Under the pieces are notes generated by a model. That model saw nothing but the letters and a program-made list of their open reading frames with translations, did not search any database and had not been told where the DNA came from. Shown here in pieces: positions 25,529 to 37,256 of a DNA stretch of 64,000 bases. This DNA is from Metopolophium dirhodum. Lineage: Eukaryota > Arthropoda > Insecta > Hemiptera > Aphididae. Within the stretch, counting starts at the first letter, position 1. Every line of letters starts with the position of its first letter. Location of the stretch: positions 36,928,447 to 36,992,446 of the forward strand of contig NC_083564.1 in NCBI RefSeq assembly GCF_019925205.1, written 5' to 3'. The position numbers and the translations under genes were made by a program.

Positions 25529-27143
25529 AGGGTGGTCCTTATTTTTTTTTTTAATTTGATCGGGCCACCCATAGAATTTATTCAGAACCATAAAAAAAGT
25601 ATTGTGTACAATTTTGTAATAATTGGTCAACCCTAAGTCGTGCCTCAAGAAGGCTGAAGTTCAAAGAAGGGAAGGTTTCGATTTTTATAATTTTGGCCTA
25701 AAAGATAGGCAAAAAAGTACTATTACATAATATTTTTTAAATTGAATATCCTATAAAAAATGTTACATGTACTTGTTTCATTTAACTACTCATTTCAATA
25801 CAAAATAACAAAAACTCATTTTTAGTATATTTTTATGAGTACATAACTAATAATAAATAAATATGAAGCGGTGCCTATATTTTACATTTTTCCATACATA
25901 ATTTGTATAATATATATTATTTTGTACTTATTATGTAAAAAATGCTGGTTGTTATTCCGTAGTTCAGGATCTTCATTTAATAAATCAGTTTTGGTGTTAA
26001 ACCGATGAAATAATTTTAATGATGAGCTGTTGATAAAATCACTAATACATTTAAATTTCAATAGGTTCAAGGTATGGCGCTATTTTTGCTATATGCGCTT
26101 GAAACCAACTTTTTATGTACCAGCTAAATAGAAATGATAAAAATGCATGATTCTTGGCATGCCTTTTGTTGACGTGCTGACATTTTGATTTGGTTACGAA
26201 AAATTAACATTTTTAGGCAATATATTGCCGTGGCCATTCACCTAGCATGATAGGAAGCACCTGGAATACGAAATTATATTCCACGATGTGGAGCTTCTAA
26301 CGAGAAAAATAATCGTGATTTCTAGTAGTTCCCTGTAGTCTTCACAAAATTGTTTTTCTTTCAATCGATTTTTCAGGAAACTGAAGTACTTACATCATTT
26401 TTTGTGTGTGATAAAGATGTACAAACATTACTATCTTCAATACCCGGATTAAAATGATTAATACTTAATTTGCTCCAGTATTCTTGAAAAAGTGGAATAT
26501 TGGGCCCTGACGTAATGCCAAATTTTTCTTTAAAGACACACCTCAATACTAGCTCATAGATATGATGACGGCACATGAGGTATAACATATCTTTTTTGAG
26601 ATGTTGCTCTAATAATAACAAGTATAGACAGGTTATAGAACAAGTAAGTATAATTATTAATTAATATTGCACTGATTAGCGTGCGTTTTAACCATGTTAA
26701 TAGTTCCCAATTTAAAAGCTATTAGAAAAGTTTTTATATGGTTATGTGGTTAATTTTATCAATACAAAGTTACAAAATAATACAAAATTGATACAAAATA
26801 TCATGTCCAAAGTATAATCATGTAAAATATACTAAATACGAGTTTTTTCATTTTGTATTGGAATGATAAGTTAAATAAAAAAAGTTTAAGTAACATTTTT
26901 TATAGCATATTTAATTTAAAAAATATTATGTTAAAGCACTTTTTTACCTATCTTAAATATTTTAAGCCAAAAGTACAAAAATCGAAAAGCCACCCTTCTT
27001 TGAACTTTAACTCTCTTGAGGCACGCCTTATTTTTATGAAACTTTACACAATTCATTATATTGTTGTACTGAGCAAATTCCAGTGACTTGATCAAAAATT
27101 GAAAAAAAAATTTCATCACCTATACATTAATAGGACCACCCTT
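25529..27143. mobile_element. 1.6-kb inverted-repeat transposon carrying a decayed gene
   Basis: Termini share AGGGTGGTCCT in inverted orientation (left 25529-25539, right 27132-27142). Sub-terminal arms about 25635-25715 and about 26940-27035 are also inverted copies (GTGCCTCAAGA, GTTCAAAGAAGGG, TCGATTTTT, AAGATAGG blocks). A decayed coding region lies between them on the minus strand. I could not define a target-site duplication. Confidence 0.75.
25880..26640 (-). pseudogene. Decayed transposon-encoded protein (abundant aphid-type family)
   Basis: Reading the minus strand, conserved pieces appear in family order but broken by stops and frameshifts: MCRHHIYELVLR then FGITSGPNIPLFQ (26373-26621), CEDYRELLEITIIFL (about 26300-26350), PGA..HAR..ATAIYCLK (about 26210-26280, with stops), and FINSSSLKLFHRF (25882-26070). 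From memory, proteins with CRHHxxE..L..VF, DYRELLEL..IFLG and PGAxHxAR.MAKAIY blocks are annotated many times as uncharacterised proteins in aphid genomes and behave like transposon cargo. I know no assigned function. The surrounding inverted repeats fit a transposon. Confidence 0.7.
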
Positions 27144-27793
27144 AAATAGTAGCGCCGCTGCCACTATATAGTAAAATTTTGTTGTTCACATGAATAACTG
27201 TAAGGGCCCGGTTTCATATTTCTAAAAAAAAAAAAGAGGCAAAATGAAAAATCCAAGACGTTTTTATTGATTTTTGCTTTATTAAATCACATTTTGTTTT
27301 TATTAATATTTTACAAGTTACTACAAAACAATATATTACTACATTATACCTAATCTATACATAGTTGAAAAACATTAAAATACAATTCTTTCTAATTTAT
27401 TTGCCTAAATACCTAAAACCAAATATATTAAATTATATAATACTAAATTAAATAATGTCTATCGATTAATCTACTGTCTACTGTCTGCAGTAACTTTTTT
27501 CAGGCCAAAAGGTACATTTAAATATAATTTCATAACAAAATTGAAAGTATAATATTGTTTTCTATATCTAAAAAAATAAATATATTAAATAAGTATTGTT
27601 GTCATTAAAAATATATACCGCGTTTATCCGTGTATATTGTTAAATGTTCTAGGTAGGTATACTTAACACTTATAGCATTTTGTGTTCGTATTGTTTGAAT
27701 TCATGTATATTATTCACCAAATACATAAAATCTCTAGTATAATTTATAGTCTACCGTGAACGACATTATATTTTCTTCAGTGTATAATGTTGT
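27144..27793. other. Downstream flank of the CRAL-TRIO gene
   Basis: AT-rich, no gene. For the minus-strand CRAL-TRIO gene this is the 3' UTR and downstream region. I see no AATAAA (TTTATT on +) close to the stop; candidates occur only near 27265-27305, so the 3' UTR may be about 500 bases, or a variant signal is used. Confidence 0.45.
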
Positions 27794-30700
27794 TCAATCG
27801 ATGTCTAATTTCTTAAACGTACCACTCATGTCCATATCAATATTTTTCGATTGTACTGGTCGTTTCGATAAATCGGCTTTTGGCATATTATTGTACCACT
27901 CGTCGTCTTCTTTCGTCGCTCTCATGATGTCGTCTAAAATCAATCAATCATTGTTAAAATATGACTTTATAAGTTATTAGGATAGGCATGGTCGGCCTGG
28001 CCATAGCAGGGGGCAGGGATTCCTGCTTTGGCTCTATCTGTGTTATTGTTTTCGGGCAGGTATTCACTAATGATACGAATATACGATATAAGTATATAAC
28101 TATACACCACTATGTTCAAATGTAGACAAAGATAATGATTGAAACGATCTGGACTATTCAATAGTCTATATATATTGTTTTTAAATGTGTAATCAACCCA
28201 AGTGACCTGTGAAAGAGTTTGTTTTAAATTAAAAATAGACTCAGATCTAATCGCTCTCAAAATATTCTCCCGCCATTCACGTTCATTTAAATAGAAAAAG
28301 ATATAGCCGAGCGTGTAAACAAATAAAATCAATGACATTTTAAATGCATAGGTATCTACCGATCTAAAACGACTACTTCAGTAATATGTATAAATATTAG
28401 TTGTTGACATCACTTAATATTATATTAAAAATAAAATAAAAATTTCGAATATATATCTTCCTACCTTTATATACATAATATTACGTATATTATATATACA
28501 ACAATACTAGATTTTTAAATAAACACATTATACTATGCTCTCTTTTTAGCTTTATTTGTTCTGATATACCTAATGGCTAATTATGTTTTTTGGCTGAGTA
28601 CACGATAAAATGTTTCTTACCGATTTATGTATGGTTTTTGTTTGCATGGTTACTTATTAACAAAAACACATTTATGATTCATAGATTTTTATTGCATAGA
28701 CGAAAAATATCAAGTAGCGCGCTACGGTTGTATTTTAAGTCCAAGAAATAATTCCTGCCTGGGCCCTCTGCAGGTATCCAGGCCGACCCTGATGGTTAGA
28801 TACCAACTAGGTATATAGCCGTATAGGTACTAAAATTGTTTCGATCATTCGATCAATAACTGTGTCAAACGTTGATAAAATGATTTACCTTCAAATTTCT
28901 CGATACTGCCCGCGGTACCGCCGTACTCGTCCGGTAATACGTCCCTGGGAATGTATTCGTAAAGTGTATCGTAGGTTTCATGAATGACAATCTAAAACAC
29001 AACGTTCAAAAAAATCAATACAATTGAGGTATATACACAAGCTAAACGAGAATTTCGTTCATTAGGTACACTACTATTATATTTACTCGGTTTTGAATTT
29101 TAGACGGCATGAACAGTTTGAAGAAATTCACCAAACGCGACACATACTTTGGTGGATTCACGTAGTGGACACCTCTTACTCGCAATGGCGTAGCTTCCTG
29201 AAACCGAAAACATTACCTTTTACTGTTATGATATTATAATTATGTATTAAAATTAGAGTAAGTATTTAATTGTATTCACGGTATTACATACATATTTGTA
29301 TTAATACGCGATTAAATACATTCAAAATATAAATGTATAGGTAAACCAATATGCATTAACTTTATAGATATATTTGTATTTTGTATTTATTTTGCATAAT
29401 AATTTTTTTTTGAAATAACTATAATAGTATAGCCCGCAATATAATGATACAAGTAGATAATATATTCACTATTAGCTGTTACAAATGATTATAGATTTTC
29501 GCAAACGGAATGATTGTTTTTACGTATAAGTAGATTAGTATACATGATGTACATTTTATATGACTTTCGGGCTTACGGCTGAATAATATTTATACTTACG
29601 TCTATGCATCGCATTAGATTTTTTGTTAATGTAGGTGTAAAGCTTAATAAATAAGATAGTTGACAATGTTTGAGATCGAGCAAGAACACCAATCCGTAAA
29701 CGGGTTCACGACGCATTAAATAATCAATGGTTTTTAATGATCCTTTACACATGGCCATCGCATCAAAGTCCCCGTCGTTGTTTTCAATTGACCGAATAAT
29801 GTGTACACGATTTGCTTCCGGTGTCATTTTCGGTAATACCGACATTTTTCTACAAACCAAATATAATTTTTTTTTAAATTACGTACTCTTATTCTATACA
29901 CATAGTACCTATAGATAAAGTATATTCATATTATACTTTCGAGGAGTTCAAAATAATTTGTATCATTGACTATAATGACTATAATGACTATACCGACAAA
30001 GTCTCATTTACAAATAATTATTATATAGTATACAATATACATGCATTATAGTCACATAGGTGCAATAACTAGGGTTAAAATTCTGGGGGACTAACAAAAC
30101 TATTTATTTAAAATAACCCATATGGGGCTTATATCTAAATCAATAAGGGATATTTGTGGGGGGCTAAATCTTAGTCAGGGGGCTAAGCCACCCTTGCCCC
30201 CAGTTGTGCTAATGGTTATAGATACCTATTATCTTATCACTTGTCAGAAAAAGAGAAATTTGAAAATAATAAGGAAAATAGGTCCATCTTAATATTTATT
30301 AGAACATTTCTATTCCCCAAAAGTGGTGTATACAAGGAATTGGGAATCGTACCGAAAAGCAGCAGTTCTGGAATCACGGCCCTATTGAAAATATTTAAAA
30401 ATGTTAGAAAACAAATTCGAAACCGTAATTGAATTTTAAGGAAACTAACGTAATTTTTCTTGACATCCTGCAAGTGTGTCACCGGCAACCGTCCTTCAAA
30501 ACACTCAGTATATGACACAGAAATAGTATTTGAAATTTATTATACCTATTATTCATCTAAGGTCACTAATCTTTAAAAGGGAAAACAAGTTTATTTTTAT
30601 AGTAGTTTATACTTCTTTAGTTAAATAGAGAAAAAATCTAGTTTACCGGAAATCATTATTTTTAATAATATTATTAATTGTACAACTCTCAAAAATAGTT

Positions 30701-33559
30701 GTGTTATGTTTAGAATTTATTTTAATCGGTTATTAAATTTAAATGTTCGTCTACTTCTGATATTTGGAACCCGAAATGTAAGATATATAAATTATCGTAT
30801 TTACATTTAACACATAGTTTTTAAAATCAAATTATATACGTTATATACCTTTGCATAATCTGATACTTATATCTATTAATCATTATCTTTGAAAATATGA
30901 GAATAGTATAAATATCGACCAAAATATTTATTTAAAATATTAAGAATAATATAAAATAATAATAATAAAATTCATTCCTGACATTTTCAAGAACGAAAAA
31001 AATAAACGTTGGAAGGTTTAAGTTGCCTATATCAGTGGCGTACGCAGAATTTTTCAATGGGGGGGGGGGGCTTGAAAATTAGTTACAATTTTATTTTTAT
31101 TTTGTCCAGTATAATAATTTCAGACGTTTATTGAAGGTATTTTAAAATGTTTGTAACTTCTGAACTTTTCTGGTAGAAAAAATGCTCTGATCATAAACTA
31201 CGATGACCGATGTATGTTTTTGGAAGCAAATTGGATCTAGTTGGTACTTTTAGGAGGTCGAAATTGAAAATGCTCAGTGCTTTTTAAAATAATTGTAGAA
31301 AAATAATTAAAATTAAAATTAAAAATGTTTGGTAACCAGCTAGGCATCATGGTTATTTTTTATAAGCATTTAAAGTTCAAATGTTGTCAATACCACAGTT
31401 AATTTGTAGTTCAAAATTTATAAAATATTAAATTTGTGTATAAAGTAAGACTAGAAAATTTAATACAAGGTTTTTCATACAAGTAGTTCCTACTTTTACC
31501 GAAAAATTTCAGATAATTTTATGAAAATTGGTATGCAAATACAATGCTTGTTCAAATATGAATTCATTCTGGTAAGAGGTAGGTAATTGCTTACCATAGT
31601 TGAGCCCGTTAGCCCCCCCTCCCCCCTGTGGACGCTACTGGCCCATATGGCTATATAGTGGTAAATATTAATAATACGAACTTACCCAACTTTAACTGCC
31701 TTTTGAATCCATTCAGCATCACTAGACATGTCGTTGAAAAGTTCCGGCATTTCTACGCGAATCATAAAGTAGGATTCAATAACTTTCTTTGTCCTTTGTA
31801 AATTATTTTTACGGCCAATGAGGAAATGTCTCAGCCAAACTCGGTCTAAATTTAAAAATCAACAAACAATGGGCTTACTTTAAATTCAAGTTTATACTTA
31901 CAACTTTATTTAACCTCAGATTATTAGATACTATTCCTGGAGTTCCGTTAATGGACGGTAATCTCCACACACGAAAAGCGTTGCTTATTTTTAACATTTT
32001 TTCCCCCATAACATGCTTATTGATAAGATATTTGTGCATAAGTTTAGTAAAGATTGTATATTTTTCTATGAAAAAGATACCATTTAAAAAAAAATCAGAT
32101 TAATTTGCGATACCTAAATATTTTTATTTTTTTTTATTATTCATACGATATAGGTATTCAATCTGTTCCTTAAGGAACAATAAGAATATGTGGTAATAGA
32201 AAAAAATTAGATTGTTTGATGAGAGGAGTCACCCAGTGGTAACACTACCCTTACTTGGTTTTTTTTTTTTTTTAAGTTAGGAGAATTTGTTATTTTACGA
32301 AGGATGTTATTTTGGAAGGTTTGAATTTTATTAGTGTTGGATTTTTTGACATTGCCCCAGAGCTGAAGACCATAGGTCCACAAAACAAGGACTTATAAAT
32401 TAAGAGTTTAGTATTTAATGGAGTGTGTTTGTTTTTGGAAACTAGAGTTTTAAGTATGCGGAATCTATAAATATTTAAAACATTTTGACTACAACTTTTT
32501 ATAGGTGACTAGATCAAAACCTGGTCAACTATAGGACGTACCTGTACAATATATTATTATTCTGTTAGTGGTTTTGTTATTTATGTTATTTAATGTTTAC
32601 TCGATTTATGTTAGCTAGTACGTTGTAACCACCATAATTGAGTAATTATAAGATAAAAATTATTATGTAACCGTATAACAGTTAAATATTTTATTATTTT
32701 TTTATTAGCTCTCAGTACACAACTATTATAAGTAATAAGTATGCAAACTTGACAATTTTATAGAAAAAAAAATTAACAACTTGTTAAATATTTTAAATAA
32801 CGAAAATAGCAATAATTATTAAACTGCCTACCCAATAAGTTTTGATTAGCGTGGTAAAAATGAAATTAATTATCTCCCATAAATAATTATATACTACCTA
32901 ATGGGAGACAGAAGCAATACGTCTAATTATGGATTATTTAAAATCGATCAGATTTTAAAATATTTTATATAAAATAAATAATAATGTGATTTAGTTAGAA
33001 CAATACAGTGACTAATAAATTTAAAATATATAATTATAAAGTAATAATTCAACTTTATTCTTTATTATACGAGTTTTCACTTGTCACAAGACGATTAACT
33101 TTTCATAATTTGGAATATAAAATTATAGACTTTAATAATAAATTTAATAACACTTCTTTTATTTAAACTATTAACATTTAATCTTCGTAAATCGTAGGTA
33201 CGAGAAATATCCAAGAAACTTTTATTTAATCTCATGGAAAAAAGTATACATCATAATTTTAAATCGAATAAAGTTTCTGATAAACAAGATTCGCGATATG
33301 GTTCATAATATACTAGGATTAATTTTTATTGTGCAATTTTATTTATCCAGGTATTTAGTTTAAAAGTTTAGAAGATCAGAGGATTAGTTTTATTCTGAGA
33401 AACGTAGTTCAACAAACCTGTTATATTAGGCAAATGTGGTTGTTTAGACAACCATTCAATCAAAGCGTCAATATCTTCTTCAGTTTCTTTAGGGTCTTTG
33501 TAGAAATACAGATTCTTGATAGCTTGTTCGTGTTGTTCATTTGGCGGCGATAGAACCAT
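27794..33559 (-). CDS. CRAL-TRIO domain lipid-transfer protein (alpha-tocopherol transfer protein-like), 6 exons, 301 aa
   Basis: Sec14-like protein that binds a small hydrophobic ligand (tocopherol, retinoid or phosphoinositide types in relatives); the real ligand is unknown. Exons in transcript order: 33418-33559, 31686-31845, 29600-29849, 29087-29197, 28889-28991, 27794-27933; all borders GT..AG and the frame closes at TGA 27794-27796. Residues 1-75 or so form the helical CRAL-TRIO N domain (DRVWLRHFLIGRKNN). Residues 100-250 or so form the lipid-binding lobe, with GLVFLLDLKHC, LTKNLMRCID, PLRVRGVHYVNPP and LPDEYGGT motifs in family order. Length equals the usual 290-310 aa of insect members. 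The Met start opens the frame with a plausible N terminus; an untranslated upstream exon cannot be excluded. Introns 1, 2 and 5 contain transposon remnants. Insects have dozens of paralogues, so no symbol is given. Confidence 0.93.
27987..28794. mobile_element. 0.8-kb terminal-inverted-repeat element in CRAL-TRIO intron 5
   Basis: The left end GGTCGGCCTGG...GCAG and the right end, read in reverse (GGGTCGGCCTGG...TGCAG), pair over about 40 bases with GGCAGG(A/G)ATT inside both. It occupies most of the 28888-27934 intron. A 123-codon minus-strand open frame (27967-28338) runs across the left end and has no family I recognise; it is probably transposon-derived or spurious. Flanks ttaggata and ttagata are a weak possible target duplication. 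Confidence 0.7.
30055..30225. mobile_element. Short G-run-ended repeat in CRAL-TRIO intron 2
   Basis: Left CATAGGTGCAATAACTAGGG and right (reversed) CATTAGCACAACTGGGGG are imperfect inverted ends around about 170 bp with runs GGGGGACTAA and GGGGGCTAAG. It resembles the other small hAT-type elements here. The target duplication is not clear, so boundaries are approximate. Confidence 0.45.
31033..31640. mobile_element. 608-bp hAT-like element in CRAL-TRIO intron 2
   Basis: Starts CAGTGGCGTACGCAGAA and ends, read in reverse, CAGTAGCGTCCACAGG, with G-runs next to both ends. Eight-base flanks gcctatat (31025-31032) and gcccatat (31641-31648) match at seven of eight positions, a hAT-type target duplication. 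Internal blocks (ATTG.AT.TAGTTGGTACT) recur in the larger element at 37257-39169, so the two are relatives. It ends 40 bases from the splice donor of exon 2 (31686-31845). No coding capacity. Confidence 0.88.
32260..32480 (-). mobile_element. Fragment of a Jockey-type LINE reverse transcriptase, frameshifted
   Basis: On the minus strand the sequence reads RILKTLVSKNKHTPLNTK, then LLIYKSLF, then after a frameshift TYGLQLWGNVKKSN and IQTFQNNILRKITNSP. The blocks (LLIYK.L..P.WTYG.QLWG..K.SN...IQ..QN..LR.I..AP) are the C-terminal end of Jockey-clade LINE reverse transcriptases. Only about 70 residues remain, with a frameshift, in CRAL-TRIO intron 1 (31846-33417). It is transcribed in the same direction as the host gene. 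The rest of the intron is AT-rich. Confidence 0.82.
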
Positions 33560-35480
33560 TTTGGCTGATATAGAGTTGTGTGAAAATAGTATTCAAACTT
33601 TTAATAAACAATTATTTGAGGGTTGTAAACCAAAGTTTTCCTTTGCTGTATCCTGTAAATATGACAATGATATAACGTGCAAAACTATACTACTGACTCA
33701 AAATTTGTAGTAGTTGCCGTACATCATTAGTTATTTAGTCGGTGCAATATACTAATCGTAAACATACACGCTTCTTCGTATAAAACGGACTATTGATATG
33801 ATATAGAACTAGTTTGTCTTAGCCTTGGCAAATTTCTTTGGATCTACTCGTGATATTACTTGTAACAAGTCCAATAACACAGTTGTTTCCTGAAAACTAT
33901 TCAAGGTCGTGCTTAGTGATTCACTGATCCCCTAATAAAATGTAGATAACGCTATCTATAATTTAAATAAACTAGTTTTTTATTGAGTTTTCTATCTCGA
34001 TTTTTCAGGTTTTTTTAGAACGTAAATTCACGATTATTTATCTGTTTAAGCCCTACATGTTAGGGACATTTTCGTTTCCAATTTATTTACATGTAGATAC
34101 TCAAACACCTGAAAAATATGATAAAAGGAATAGCAAAAAAATAAAAAATAAAATATGGTATAGGTCATGCAAGTCATTAGGATAAAAAATTGGTATAGCT
34201 GGAGACGCTGGCCATAGATTTACATGTACCTACTTATACTTATGTATATTTTTGCAAAATTTAATAAAACGGTATTACACACTCACAGTCTTCAGAGTTT
34301 ATATTATAATATGTAAATTATTTCGCTGGCATAAAATAATATTACATATTAAATAAATATTAATTACATATTCTACTGTTCTATGTTAGATATATTGTAG
34401 GTACATTTACTAAAATGATTTACTCCACTTATATAATATTTTATATTATCATGTATATTGTATAAGTATAACATAATAGGTAGATATACACATTCCAATT
34501 TAACAATGCATATAGACACTTCTCATTTCTCAATATTTATCTCAATTTGACAATATACAATCGTCAATCGGCCTCTACATTGTGTTTTATATAAATATAT
34601 AATACAAGAATATAAACAACACGACACAGTCCTACATGTTCACCTAATATAAAAAGTAAACTTAATATGTAAAGTTAACTCTCTATACTTCATCACAAGC
34701 TTCGACTTAAAGAAGTAGATAATTGTATTTATTTATTATATATTTTATTGTGTTTATATTATACAAATTTCAATAAAAAAATAAATAAAAATATACTATA
34801 CAGAATAAGACATTACGAATACTGTGTATAATATACCAGATACCTAGAATATATATTATATACCGACTGGAATTTATATAGAAGGTAGAACGTAGAACGT
34901 ATTACTGTATTAGTGCATTACAGTGGCGACGAAAGAGGTAAGACAGCATATTAATATTATATTCAATATTGTTCCACAAAGCTAGGCACACTGACGTCTG
35001 ACGCCAATTCATCCATGAACTGAGGTACACTAAACTAAGATACACTCAAACAGAGATACACCTATATAGCGTTACGATATTAGCATATATACTATATTGG
35101 ATTTTCCACAAAAAAAACTGCACGTAGACGGAGCACATTGAGCTAGTATTAATATAAATTAAAATAAATATATTTATTATTTTATTTATAGGTAATAATT
35201 ATTATAAATATATAAAAATATTCATCCAATTTTTTCTATACGAAAATTATTATAGCCGATGTAAAAACGCACGGAATTGATCACTGATGTAACCGATTTT
35301 CTTAAAACTATGCAGTACAAATTGATCAATCAAACATTTCAATAGTAGGTATTATGTAATAGGTATCAATCGATTAATACCAAACTTTAAATTTAAAATA
35401 TATTGATATGAAAATTATAACTTTTGAAAACTTAACTGTTTTTGGTTTTCCTGACATTACCTAGTTACTTATTATTATTT
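33560..35480. other. Upstream flank of the CRAL-TRIO gene, no further gene seen
   Basis: AT-rich. The promoter of the minus-strand CRAL-TRIO gene should lie just right of 33560, but no convincing TATA or initiator stands out. Small tandem irregularities (GTAGAACGTAGAACGTA near 34887) are the only local repeats noted. Confidence 0.4.
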
Positions 35481-35487
35481 ATTAATT

Positions 35488-35976
35488 ACTTAAGGTGGTT
35501 CCAGTCAGTCAAAAAAAAAGTCGTTTTTAGACCCTCCGCTCTGACAAGATTGCGAGACTTTAGATGGTTCGATTTTAATGCTGTAAAAATTATAACATTT
35601 CTTAACATTTCCTCTAGAGAACGGTCGGAGCGTTTTTTTTTTTAAAGTTCGAACTTTTGAAAATATTATAAATTATAATATTATACAAATTTCAGTTTTT
35701 ACAACATTTTTGTTCAACCATATGTATTGAAGAAATTAATTTCAAAAATAAAATGTTTAGATTGGATCGTTATGTGAACCGAAGAACTTTTTCCCCTATA
35801 AGAGATAAGCAATTACGATGAGCTGGGCCCAATGACGTCACGCGGCTATTCTATATTTCGTAATATCTCTTGAAGTAATCATTTTTTTTTTTCACCAAAT
35901 CATTTAATATATAATTTAACATTTAAAAAAAATTTAAAATGTATTTTTTTTGTGTTGTGTGCTCCTTTAAGTTAAA
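35488..35976. mobile_element. About 0.49-kb repeat with ACTTAAGG-type inverted ends
   Basis: The left end reads ACTTAAGGTGGTTCCAGTC; the right end reversed reads ACTTAAAGGAGCAC. A related left end (TTAAGGGGGCTCCAGTCGGTC) begins at 41558. The interior has A- and T-runs and no coding frame. TTAA at both ends could be a target duplication of piggyBac or Sola type, but the exact border is uncertain, so I leave the superfamily open. Confidence 0.55.
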
Positions 35977-35990
35977 AATCCATACCTATC

Positions 35991-36090
35991 AGTGGCACAA
36001 CTAGAGATACATTTTTGGGAGGCTGTAGCCCCTACCTGATATTACATGAAAAGTAATATGTGGTGGCGATGCCCCTCCCCCCTATATATT
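35991..36090. mobile_element. hAT-like terminal fragment
   Basis: CAGTGGCACAACTAGAGATAC opens like the CAGTGGCG termini of the hAT-type elements in this window and is followed by G- and C-runs (GGGAGGCTGTAGCCCC, GCCCCTCCCCCC). The matching other end was not found, so this is a fragment. Confidence 0.45.
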
Positions 36091-36844
36091 TACTTAAATA
36101 TACAAACAAATTTAATATTTATTTACTCAAGTTTCATTTTTCAGAATAATAATATACTGTCTGTATATTATAGTTCAGTGCATATACTGTAAAATTATGT
36201 ATAGTAATCTTACCAATATACTACTGAGTACTGACGTCTGACATAAATCGTTTTCTTAAAACAAATTCAGGCATACAGCTAATGATATTTTACTATATTT
36301 ATCATAAGAAATATAAAATAATAATAAAGTTTAAACTAAAATTAAATAATTAAATTTTTTTCCAAAAATAAGAAATACAGTTGAATTTTTAAGTTTATTA
36401 ATATTTTAGGAAACAATTGAATAGTTTTTTTTGGGAGGGGGGGCTGTTACAAGTTGTTTTTTTGTAATTGCGTTTATGATAGGTATACCTATAACTAATA
36501 ACAACCAACACCGATGGTACTTCGGTTACTTTTTGACACCTAGTAAGGATATCAAGTAGAGTTGATATTAGGTAGGTACAACAGGAAATCTTGAATAAAT
36601 ATATTTTTTCATCCATATATATGAACAAGTAAGAATATACCAATTATATAATAAATGTTACATAGGTAATCCTGTAATATACAAATTACTTTTTCCGTAT
36701 GACGTGGCGCACTGGCTGCGTCTAATATACGTTGAAAGTTTGTAATTTTATTTCTATAATAATAATAATATACAGAGTAATTTACCAAGCATGCTCACCC
36801 TTATTTGGACTTATTACTTATATGATCTTTATTAAGGGGCCTGC

Positions 36845-37175
36845 ACGTGACCTATTTTTTTGCTCAAAAACATGCCTTACAGGAAAAACTCTCACGCCTT
36901 GTAAAGTGATCCGATATCGATAATTTTTTTTTCTAATTGAAAGAAAACGCTTCTTACAGGGCGCACTGGACTTGGATTTTCAAGATTCTATTTCTAAACC
37001 ATATAATATGACTTTAAATATGACCAATTTTCACAAGAATTTTTTATTTTTTATAAAAATCGAAATTCAATGCGCCCTGTAGAAAAATCTCTAGAGTGAG
37101 TACTAGAGTGGCTACGATTCGTGAGAGTTTTTCCTTAAAGCGTGTTCTGAGCAAAAAATCATGCATTTTATTTTT
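36845..37175. repeat. Foldback inverted repeat
   Basis: An outer arm near 36855-36905 (TTTTTGCTCA, GGAAAAACTCTCACG) is the inverted copy of about 37120-37165 (CGTGAGAGTTTTTCC, TGAGCAAAAAAT). Inner blocks AGGGCGCACTGGA and AATGCGCCCTGT (about 36959 and 37070) are also inverted. Two levels of pairing make a long stem; no coding frame. Confidence 0.8.
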
Positions 37176-37256
37176 GGTCGGCGGTGCCGTTGAAATGTGT
37201 GCACGTGCAGTGCGTGCGTGGATGGCCCGATACCCGCAAACGATAACACTCACACT

